35,235 nt of DNA from contig DGBN01000021.1 of assembly GCA_002384815.1 (NCBI GenBank), positions 1 to 35,235 of the forward strand, in the 5' to 3' direction. Within the stretch, counting starts at the first letter, position 1; the number at the start of each line of letters is the position of its first letter. The translations under genes and the position numbers were made by a program. The notes under the pieces are model-generated. The model was given only the letters and a program-made list of their open reading frames with translations. It searched no databases and had not been told where the DNA came from. Positions 24,053 to 30,305 of this stretch are shown one piece after another. Source of the stretch: Oxalobacteraceae bacterium UBA4003 (GTDB lineage: Bacteria; Pseudomonadota; Gammaproteobacteria; Burkholderiales; Burkholderiaceae_D).

Positions 24053-24083
24053 GCCCCAGAGATCACATAGCAAGTTCTGGGGC
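24053..24083. terminator. Hairpin between convergent yegP and hsp20
   Basis: An 8-bp stem GCCCCAGA/TCTGGGGC (24053-24060/24076-24083) with a 15-base loop, 12 bases after the yegP stop. There is no T-run on either strand, so this is a weak terminator candidate. Confidence 0.4.
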
Positions 24084-24151
24084 CGTCGTCCGGCCTGAGC
24101 ATCCATCCGGCAGATCAAATACGCAGTAACAATCTGTCCTCTTGCAAGCTG

Positions 24152-24610
24152 TTAGGCGGCCTTTTTCTCTAACACCTGCGCGTTGTCATTCACCGCATCA
24201 ATCACAATTTTCCGCAGCTTCAACGCTTCCGGAATCTCTCTCGCCAGTTCGATATTCAGCAAACCATTATCTAGTTTGGCACCCACCACGCGCACGTGAT
24301 CGGCTAACTGGAAGCCGTGTTCAAAGTTACGCGAGGCAATGCCGCGATGCAGGAAGTTGCGCGATGTTTCTTCACGCGCCTTGCGGCCGGTGATTTTAAG
24401 CGTGTCGCGCTCTGTTTCGACCTCGATCTCGGAACGATCGAAGCCGGCGACGGCCATTGTGATCCGGTATTTGTCTTCACTGACCAGTTCTATGTTGTAT
24501 GGCGGATAGCCGGGTTGCGTGTCGGCACGTTGCGCGTCGTCAAACAATTGGGCCAGGCGATCGAAACCGATAGCGGAACGGTACAGCGGTGAAAAATCAT
24601 AGGTACGCAT
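24152..24610 (-). CDS. Small heat shock protein, Hsp20 family (IbpA-like)
   Basis: A 152-residue alpha-crystallin chaperone that holds unfolding proteins. The N-terminal arm MRTYDFSPLYRSAIGFDRL matches class A IbpA-type proteins. The alpha-crystallin domain runs about 38-128 (YNIELVSEDKYRITMAVAGF, DTLKITGRK, RNFLHRGIASRNFEHGFQL and LDNGLLNIEL). The C-terminal IxI-type motif is IVI in LRKIVIDA. AAAGGA precedes the ATG at 24610. The 5' leader has a TGAGCA/TGCTCA repeat and a CTGTTTCGACAG hairpin (24671-24682). A convincing RNA thermometer or sigma-32 promoter was not found. A 34-codon gene lies just upstream. Confidence 0.93.
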   Translation of the reverse strand: MRTYDFSPLYRSAIGFDRLAQLFDDAQRADTQPGYPPYNIELVSEDKYRITMAVAGFDRSEIEVETERDTLKITGRKAREETSRNFLHRGIASRNFEHGFQLADHVRVVGAKLDNGLLNIELAREIPEALKLRKIVIDAVNDNAQVLEKKAA

Positions 24611-24685
24611 GATGAATATCCTTTTAAAGTTCAAGCGATAAGGGGTTGGCGACAGACCTCGATTGAGCATCTGTCGAAACAGATA

Positions 24686-24790
24686 TTAGTGCTCAAAGAT
24701 GATATTCAAGGCCTTGAAAATCAGCATTGCCGCCCCTATGACAGCCCATTTTTCCGCTGTTTTTCTCTCTTCACCGGCATCGGAACTCAT
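24686..24790 (-). CDS. Possible 34-residue single-span membrane protein upstream of hsp20
   Basis: A short ORF starting at ATG 24790, with GGAG eight bases upstream (GGAGCGAG then ATG), and ending TAA at 24686. The protein begins with a charged head MSSDAGEERKTAEKW, then a hydrophobic helix (AVIGAAMLIFKALNIIF) and ends EH. This positive-in, single-helix layout is typical of real small membrane proteins. It ends 75 bases before the hsp20 start on the same strand, so the two may share a transcript. No homologue is known to me. Confidence 0.5.
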   Translation of the reverse strand: MSSDAGEERKTAEKWAVIGAAMLIFKALNIIFEH

Positions 24791-24838
24791 CTCGCTCCGG
24801 CCCCTGCTTCAAACTTCTTTACACGAAAAACCTTGCAA

Positions 24839-24881
24839 TTGATTACGGAATCAACGAAAATCTAAATGAGAATTATTGCTA
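24839..24881 (+). promoter_or_regulatory. Promoter with Fur-like box for the PepSY-DUF2271 operon
   Basis: A -35 TTGATT (24839-24844), 17 bases of spacer and CTAAAT (24862-24867) form a plausible sigma-70 promoter. Overlapping its -10 and start is TGAGAATTATTGCTA (24867-24881), which matches 10 of 14 defined positions of the 7-1-7 Fur site TGATAATNATTATCA. Iron-starvation induction of the operon is inferred. A five-codon ORF (MKTNP, 24911-24928) ends in TAATG overlap with the first gene. Confidence 0.55.
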
Positions 24882-24927
24882 TTTGTGATGCCGTAGCCTT
24901 ACCGAACAACATGAAAACAAACCCTTA

Positions 24928-25566
24928 ATGGAAGCACGCGCAAAAAGCCCTCAACGTGCTTACTGGTTGAAAACCCTGCATCAATGGCACTGGATCAGTT
25001 CGGCACTGTGCCTGCTCGGCATGTTGCTGTTCAGCGTTACCGGCATCACGCTCAACCATTCTTCGCAGATCGAAGCGAAACCGCAGGTTGCTACGCAGGA
25101 AACGCAATTACCTGCCGCCTTGCAAGCGCAACTGGCAAAGATGAACGTGGAAGAAAGCGGCAAGGATAAAGTGCCGCTGCCACAGGAATTGCAGCGCTGG
25201 ATGAAGGACAGCATGTCGCTGGATATCAACGGACGCGATGTGGAATGGTCGCCGGAAGAAATTTATGTTGCATTGCCAAGACCGGGAGGCGATGCATGGG
25301 TACGTATCGATCGCACCAGTGGGGCGGTCGAGTCCGAGTCTACCAATCGCGGCTGGATTTCCTACCTGAACGATTTGCACAAGGGCCGCAATACGGGCGA
25401 CGCATGGAGCTGGTTCATCGACATCTTTGCCGCCGCCTGTCTGGTTTTTTCGATTACAGGCTTGTTCATCCTGAAGATGCATGCAAGCAACCGCCCGGGC
25501 ACCTGGCCTATTGTCGGCCTCGGCGCTCTGATCCCATTTTTGCTGGCTATTTTATTTATTCACTGA
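24928..25566 (+). CDS. PepSY-associated transmembrane protein (putative heme electron carrier)
   Basis: A 212-residue membrane protein of the PepSY_TM type. Helix 1 spans about 22-42 (WISSALCLLGMLLFSVTGI), a periplasmic PepSY domain about 45-155 (EEIYVALPRPGGDAWVRIDR then TSGAVES), helix 2 163-184 and helix 3 192-211. Histidines H18 and H21 (LHQWHW), H44 (LNHSS) and H151 (NDLHKGR) sit at the helix ends, where PepSY_TM proteins are thought to bind heme. It probably links the cytoplasmic reductase encoded downstream with the periplasmic flavoprotein encoded next. First gene of a five-gene operon behind a Fur-like box. Confidence 0.85.
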   Translation: MEARAKSPQRAYWLKTLHQWHWISSALCLLGMLLFSVTGITLNHSSQIEAKPQVATQETQLPAALQAQLAKMNVEESGKDKVPLPQELQRWMKDSMSLDINGRDVEWSPEEIYVALPRPGGDAWVRIDRTSGAVESESTNRGWISYLNDLHKGRNTGDAWSWFIDIFAAACLVFSITGLFILKMHASNRPGTWPIVGLGALIPFLLAILFIH

Positions 25567-25585
25567 TTAATCAAAGGTCTTTCTT

Positions 25586-26098
25586 ATGCAGATTCGTTAT
25601 TCCTTCATGCTGGGCGCGGCGCTAACGGCGCCAAGCTTTGCAGCCGATTTGAATGTGAAAGTTGAAATCCCGCGCCTGACCGTAGCCGAATATCACAAGC
25701 CTTACGTCGCATTCTGGATCGAAGGCACAGACCAGACCTTCGTGCGCAATCTGGCCGTCTGGTACGACCTGAAAATGAAGAATAACGAAGGCACCAAATG
25801 GCTCAAGGACATGCGCCAATGGTGGCGCAAAAGCGGTCGCGATTTGCAGATGCCGGTCGATGGCCTGAGTGGTGCCACACGTGCGCCCGGCGAACAGCAA
25901 TTGAATTTCAATGCGGCCAAATCAGGCCTCGATAAATTGCCGGCCGGCGAATACTCACTCGTGGTGGAAGCCGCGCGCGAAGTCGGCGGGCGCGAATTGA
26001 TCCGCGTGCCATTTCAATGGCCGCCAAAGTCGGCACAAACCGCTCAAGGTAAAGGCGAACATGAACTCGGCGCCGTCACTCTAGAATTAAAACCATAA
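25586..26098 (+). CDS. Periplasmic DUF2271 flavoprotein with ApbE flavinylation motif
   Basis: A 170-residue DUF2271 protein with a signal peptide (MQIRYSFMLGAALTAPSFAA, cleavage near A20). The mature part has beta-rich segments (LNVKVEIPRL, then YVAFWIEGTDQTFVRNLAVW). A Trp-rich helix (KWLKDMRQWWRKSGRD) is followed by D92-G-L-S-G-A-T98. This exactly fits the Dgx(s/t)gAT consensus at which ApbE attaches FMN to the final threonine (codon 25877-25879). The operon encodes ApbE two genes later. I infer a periplasmic, covalently FMN-bearing electron carrier. AAAGG lies 8-9 bases before the ATG. DUF2271 itself has no established function. Confidence 0.85.
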   Translation: MQIRYSFMLGAALTAPSFAADLNVKVEIPRLTVAEYHKPYVAFWIEGTDQTFVRNLAVWYDLKMKNNEGTKWLKDMRQWWRKSGRDLQMPVDGLSGATRAPGEQQLNFNAAKSGLDKLPAGEYSLVVEAAREVGGRELIRVPFQWPPKSAQTAQGKGEHELGAVTLELKP

Positions 26099-26114
26099 AC
26101 TCAAGGACACTGAA

Positions 26115-26990
26115 ATGAAAAAAGCTTCCATGTGGCGCGTTGCTGCGCTGGCTGTTTCCCTCTCCGTCGCTTTGCCTATGGCCGCACATGCACACCGTGC
26201 GTGGATGCTGCCATCCGCAACCGTATTGTCTGGCAATGAACCCTGGGTCACCGTCGATGCCGCAGTTTCCAACGATCTGTTTTACTTTGAGCATAATCCT
26301 CTGCGCCTGGACAATCTGTCCGTCATCGCACCGGATGGCAAAACGGTAGAGGCGGAAAACAAAAGCACAGGAAAATATCGCAGCACCTTCGACGTCAAGC
26401 TGGTGCAAAAAGGGACGTACAAACTGACCATGGTGAATGATGGCTTGAACGCAAGCTACAAACTGGGCAACGAAAACAAACGCTGGCGCGGTACGGCAGA
26501 AAACTTCGCCAGGGACATTCCCGCCGAAGCCAGGGATGTGAACGTCAGCCGCATGCAAAGCCGGATGGAAGTATTCATCAGCTCCGGAAAACCGAGCGAC
26601 ACCGTCCTGAAGCCAACCGGCAACGGCCTCGAACTGGTACCGATCACGCACCCTAACGACCTGTTCGCCGGCGACACCAGCAGTTTCCGTTTCATGCTCG
26701 ATGGCAAACCGGCCGCCGACATTGAAGTCACGCTGATCCCGGGCGGCATCCGCTATCGTGATCAACTGGGCGAGATCAAGGTCAAGACCGACAAGGACGG
26801 CAAGTTCAGCGTGAAATGGCCAAGCGCCGGCATGTACTGGATGAGCGCGAATAACGGTCGCGCACGCATGGCGCCACCTGCCGCGGGCGATGCAAACGCC
26901 GCTCCACGCGAACCACAACCGGTAGGCACACTCGCCAAACCGATACGCCGCGTCAGCTACACGGCAACGCTGGAAGTACTGCAACCTTAA
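26115..26990 (+). CDS. Periplasmic DUF4198 protein
   Basis: A 291-residue protein with a clear signal peptide (MKKASMWRVAALAVSLSVAL, ending MAAHA). The mature protein starts HRAWMLPSATV, an N-terminal His typical of DUF4198 and a possible metal ligand. The rest is beta-rich with Ig-like segments (LVQKGTYKLTMVNDGLNASY; SFRFMLDGKPAADIEVTLIP; VKTDKDGKFSVKWPSAGMYW). It resembles carrier- or metal-uptake-associated DUF4198 proteins that often travel with TonB receptors and DUF2271/PepSY genes. Role unknown; metal or siderophore handling is inferred. AAGGA precedes the ATG. A terminator-like hairpin follows. Confidence 0.88.
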   Translation: MKKASMWRVAALAVSLSVALPMAAHAHRAWMLPSATVLSGNEPWVTVDAAVSNDLFYFEHNPLRLDNLSVIAPDGKTVEAENKSTGKYRSTFDVKLVQKGTYKLTMVNDGLNASYKLGNENKRWRGTAENFARDIPAEARDVNVSRMQSRMEVFISSGKPSDTVLKPTGNGLELVPITHPNDLFAGDTSSFRFMLDGKPAADIEVTLIPGGIRYRDQLGEIKVKTDKDGKFSVKWPSAGMYWMSANNGRARMAPPAAGDANAAPREPQPVGTLAKPIRRVSYTATLEVLQP

Positions 26991-27006
26991 GCAAGGATCG
27001 GCACTG

Positions 27007-27040
27007 CGCCCGTTGACCGTTCGCGGCAACGGGCGTTTTT
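27007..27040 (+). terminator. Intra-operon Rho-independent terminator/attenuator
   Basis: A 9-bp stem CGCCCGTTG (27007-27015) with CAACGGGCG (27027-27035), followed by TTTTT. It lies between the DUF4198 gene and apbE and would limit read-through, so apbE and the reductase may be made at lower level or from another promoter. Confidence 0.8.
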
Positions 27041-27056
27041 CATTCTGACTACTGAT

Positions 27057-28109
27057 ATGCACATGCGACGTACACTGGTTCCTGTTATCGATACGCCACC
27101 CCTGCCGCCTGCCTTGGGCAGCATTGTGCATACCTTGCAGGGCAAGACGATGGGCACCAGCTGGTCAGTCAAACTGGTAGCCGATGCTGCGCGTGACCTG
27201 CAAACTTTGCAAGCATTGGTCCAGGATCAACTAGATAGCGTCGTTGCACAAATGAGTACGTGGGAAACAGACTCCGACCTGAGTCGCTACAACCAGGCGG
27301 CGGCCGGTTCATGGCACCATTTACCGGATGAATTTTTCTGCGTACTTGAATATGCGCTAGATGTCGCACAGGCAAGCAACGGTGCTTACGACCCTACGGC
27401 AGGGGCATTGGTCAATGCGTGGGGTTTCGGTCCGACACGGCGTTATAACGAAAAGGGCTTTGTTGCACCAACCAGTACCGCGCTGGATTTTGCGCGTGCG
27501 CAATGCGGCTGGCAACGCGTACAACTCGACAAGACCACGCATCGCGTCCTGCAACCTGGCAATGCATACATTGACCTGTCTGCGATTGCCAAGGGTTTCA
27601 GTGTCGACCAGATCGCACGCGCGCTGCTGCAGCGAGGCATAGACAGCTTCCTGATAGAGGTCGGCGGCGAATTGCGCGGTACAGGCGTCAAGCCGGATGG
27701 GCAGCCGTGGTGGGTAGCACTCGAGCATCCTGTGTCGACATCATTTGCTGCCGCGAATGCTTCAGACCATGCAAGCGAATCGACCATAGCAACCATAGCC
27801 GCGCTCTACAATCTGTCTGTTGCCACATCCGGCGACTACCGCCGCTATTTTGAAAATGGCGACACACGCTTTTCGCACACCATCGATCCGCGCAGCGGCG
27901 CCCCCATCGTGCATGGCCTTGCTTCCGTGACGGTACTGCACCGTGATTGCATGGCAGCCGATGCGTGGTCAACCGCACTTGGTGTAATGGGTGCCGAACA
28001 GGGTCTGAAATATGCCGAGCAACACAATCTGGCTGCGCTGTTTATTCAACGCGGCAAGGAAGGCTTTGAAGAACATCTGAGTAAATCAATGACGACCTTG
28101 CTGCAATGA
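27057..28109 (+). CDS. apbE: FAD:protein FMN transferase ApbE
   Basis: A 350-residue flavin transferase that moves FMN from FAD onto a threonine of target proteins. Motifs in order: KTMGTSWSVKL (30-40), MSTWETDSDLSRYN (66-79), DPTAGALVNAWGFG (112-125), DLSAIAKGFSVD (173-184) and EVGGELRGTG (201-210). SGDYRRYF, HTIDPRSGAP (274-283; Mg-site Asp) and ADAWSTAL follow. Most ApbE proteins are exported lipoproteins. Here the first 30 residues (MHMRRTLVPVIDTPPLPPAL) lack a hydrophobic core and a lipobox. The start has no Shine-Dalgarno. ATGA overlap with the next gene. The likely substrate is the DUF2271 protein of this operon. Confidence 0.93.
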   Translation: MHMRRTLVPVIDTPPLPPALGSIVHTLQGKTMGTSWSVKLVADAARDLQTLQALVQDQLDSVVAQMSTWETDSDLSRYNQAAAGSWHHLPDEFFCVLEYALDVAQASNGAYDPTAGALVNAWGFGPTRRYNEKGFVAPTSTALDFARAQCGWQRVQLDKTTHRVLQPGNAYIDLSAIAKGFSVDQIARALLQRGIDSFLIEVGGELRGTGVKPDGQPWWVALEHPVSTSFAAANASDHASESTIATIAALYNLSVATSGDYRRYFENGDTRFSHTIDPRSGAPIVHGLASVTVLHRDCMAADAWSTALGVMGAEQGLKYAEQHNLAALFIQRGKEGFEEHLSKSMTTLLQ

Positions 28110-29476
28110 ACTGGAGCGATCAAACCCGCGCGATTGTGGCGACCCTGCTGGTCGTCATATATCTCGTCATGTGCATCAGCATTTACTGCGTACAGCGACG
28201 CAAGCAGCAATGGGCAGTACGCAACGCAGCGGCACTCATTCCCGCTGCCGACGGCGCACAACCCTGGTTGATTGGCTATGCCAGTCAGACCGGCTTTGCC
28301 GAAGAACTCGCCTGGAACACCGCGCGTCTGCTGCACACGGCCGGTGTTCCCACCCGCGTGGCGAGCCTGTCCGCCATCAGTGCTGACGACCTGATGCAGG
28401 CCGAGCGCGCACTCTTCATCGTCAGCACTTACGGTGAAGGCGATCCACCGGACAATGCCTCATTATTCGCCAGCAAATTGATGAACGCAAAACTGGCTTT
28501 GCCACATCTTCACTTTGGCATGCTGATGCTGGGTGATAGCGAGTATGCGCATTTTTGCGGCTTCGGTCATACACTCACCGCCTGGTTGCAGGAACGCGGC
28601 GCACACCCGCTGTTTGACAGCGTGACTGTCGACAATGCGGATGCGAAAGCGCTGCACGATTGGCAGCACCATCTGAGCCGCATCGCCGGCACCAGCGATG
28701 CGCCAGACTGGCAGGCACCGACTTATCAACAATGGCAGCTGGTGGCACGCCGACACCTCAATCCTGGCAGTGCAGGCAACCCGACCTTTCATATTGAACT
28801 TAAAGCGCCAGGCGAACAGGCCACCTGGGAGGCCGGCGACCTGCTTCAAGTGCTCGCTCCCGCGGATCAGCAACGTACGCGTGAATATTCTGTCGCCTCG
28901 ATTCCCGCCGATGGCCGCGTGCACTTGCTGGTTCGTCAGGAGCGCCATGCAGACGGCAGCCTCGGCATCGCCTCCGGCTGGCTGACCGAACAGGCAGCAC
29001 TGGGTGCAACTATCGATGTACGTCTGCGTGCGCACAGCAATTTCCGACTGGGCGACAATCTGCATCGCCCATTGGTATTAATCGGCAACGGTACCGGTCT
29101 CGCCGGCTTGCGCAGCCATGTGAAAGCGCGCGCAGCAAACGGCAGGCAACGCAACTGGCTGCTATTCGGCGAACGCCATGCCGCACATGATTTTTATTAC
29201 CGCGATGAAATCAAGGCATGGCAAACGCAAGGAGTATTGGAACGCGTCGATATCGTGTTTTCACGCGACCAGACGAAACGCATTTACGTACAGGACAGGT
29301 TGCGTGAACAGGCCGAAACCATCCGCGCATGGCTGGCAGCAGATGCCGCCATTTATGTGTGCGGCAGCCTGGAAGGAATGGCTGGCGGCGTCGAAGCCGC
29401 ACTAACCGATATCATCGGTGCCGCAGGTGTGGAACAACTGATAGCGCAAGGTCGCTATCGGCGCGATGTGTATTGA
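28106..29476 (+). CDS. Membrane-anchored NADPH flavodoxin/FNR reductase (CysJ-like)
   Basis: A 456-residue diflavin reductase. One N-terminal transmembrane helix (about 9-28, AIVATLLVVIYLVMCISIYC) is followed by basic RRK. A flavodoxin domain (54-190) has the FMN loops GYASQTGFAEE and STYGEGDPPDNA. A ferredoxin-NADP reductase domain follows, with R259-E-Y-S (FAD), IGNGTGLAGLRSH (327-337, NADPH), VCGSLEGMAGGVE and the C-terminal YRRDVY. Compared with CysJ, the anchor is added and the connecting domain is short. Predicted flow is NADPH to FAD to FMN in the cytoplasm, then to the PepSY membrane protein. Last gene of the operon, convergent with piuC. Confidence 0.9.
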   Translation: MNWSDQTRAIVATLLVVIYLVMCISIYCVQRRKQQWAVRNAAALIPAADGAQPWLIGYASQTGFAEELAWNTARLLHTAGVPTRVASLSAISADDLMQAERALFIVSTYGEGDPPDNASLFASKLMNAKLALPHLHFGMLMLGDSEYAHFCGFGHTLTAWLQERGAHPLFDSVTVDNADAKALHDWQHHLSRIAGTSDAPDWQAPTYQQWQLVARRHLNPGSAGNPTFHIELKAPGEQATWEAGDLLQVLAPADQQRTREYSVASIPADGRVHLLVRQERHADGSLGIASGWLTEQAALGATIDVRLRAHSNFRLGDNLHRPLVLIGNGTGLAGLRSHVKARAANGRQRNWLLFGERHAAHDFYYRDEIKAWQTQGVLERVDIVFSRDQTKRIYVQDRLREQAETIRAWLAADAAIYVCGSLEGMAGGVEAALTDIIGAAGVEQLIAQGRYRRDVY

Positions 29477-29542
29477 ACGCATGCCATATGAACAGTCCCT
29501 CCCGCGTACAGGGTATGGCAGACAAATACCGGGAGCGACGCC

Positions 29543-30223
29543 TTACACCGACGCCCATTGCCGCAGCAGGTTGTGATAGTGACCGGTTAAACCAACAATC
29601 TCGCTGCTGTCGCCGACTTTTTCGCGCAGCGCCTGGATATTCCGGTCCAGCTCGAACAGCAGGCTGCGCCGGCCATCGTCCGCCACCATACTCTGCACCC
29701 AGAAGAATGAACATACGCGTGCACCGCACGTGACCGGCTCGACCTTGTGCAGGCTACTCGACGGATACAAAATAAGGTCGCCGGCTGGAAGCTTTACTTC
29801 ATGTTCGCCGTAGGTGTCAGCGACAATCAACTCTCCACCTTCGTAGTCTTCCGGTTCGCACAGAAACAAGGTGCACGACAGATCCGTGCGCAGATTCAGG
29901 TTTGTTCCGGGGATCGTGCGTATGGAACCGTCGATGTGAAATCCGTAGTGCTCACCGCCCTCATAACAATTAAAGAGCGGAGGAACATAGCGATACGGCA
30001 GCGCTGCAGAAACGAACAAGGGATGCTTGACCAGTGCCGTCAGGATGACTTCGCCCAACTCTCTTCCCAATGGCGAAAGCTCCGGCAGCTGGCGATTGTT
30101 CTTGACCTTCGCCCCTTGCACACCCACCGTTTCCTTGCCATCCACCCAGTCACTGGCGTCCAGTCGACGGCGCATTTCCGCGACCTGCTCAGGCGTCAAC
30201 ACTTCCGGTATATGCAGCATCAT
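29543..30223 (-). CDS. piuC: Fe(II)/2-oxoglutarate hydroxylase PiuC/YbiX (PKHX type)
   Basis: A 226-residue dioxygenase close to E. coli YbiX and Pseudomonas PiuC. It starts MMLHIPEVLTPEQVAEMRRR and has the conserved GAKVKNNRQLPELSP. The iron site is H and D in YGFHIDGSIR plus His in PSSSLHKVEPV; a basic RVCSFFWVQSM provides the 2-oxoglutarate contact. The C terminus GHYHNLLRQWASV matches the family. In E. coli ybiX lies beside fiu, as here. The substrate is unknown. AAGGACGAC precedes ATG 30223. A terminator hairpin separates it from fiu. Confidence 0.94.
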   Translation of the reverse strand: MMLHIPEVLTPEQVAEMRRRLDASDWVDGKETVGVQGAKVKNNRQLPELSPLGRELGEVILTALVKHPLFVSAALPYRYVPPLFNCYEGGEHYGFHIDGSIRTIPGTNLNLRTDLSCTLFLCEPEDYEGGELIVADTYGEHEVKLPAGDLILYPSSSLHKVEPVTCGARVCSFFWVQSMVADDGRRSLLFELDRNIQALREKVGDSSEIVGLTGHYHNLLRQWASV

Positions 30224-30235
30224 GATGTCGTCCTT

Positions 30236-30267
30236 CAATAAAAAAGAGCCTCTCCGCGAGGAGAGGC
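30236..30267 (-). terminator. Rho-independent terminator between fiu and piuC
   Basis: An 8-bp perfect stem GCCTCTCC/GGAGAGGC (30248-30255/30260-30267), followed on the minus strand by TCTTTTTTATT. It sits after the fiu stop and ends just before the piuC ribosome site (GAAGGA), so piuC depends on read-through or on its own start. Confidence 0.87.
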
Positions 30268-30305
30268 CCGTCAAGTATAACGTTACGTTGGAGTGACTTT
30301 GCTAC

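Noticed and set aside
24611..24685. ROSE-type RNA thermometer before hsp20
   Set aside because: Small hairpins exist, but no clear anti-Shine-Dalgarno pairing to AAAGGA could be made out by eye.
24682..24713. Sigma-32 heat-shock promoter for hsp20
   Set aside because: CTTGAA is present, but the expected CCCCATNT-type -10 at the right distance is poor (CTAATATC) and the segment also codes for the 34-residue ORF. Not supported enough to annotate.
26076..27131. A 351-codon frame antisense to the DUF4198 gene
   Set aside because: The plus-strand gene has a signal peptide, ribosome site and family match. The antisense frame has none.
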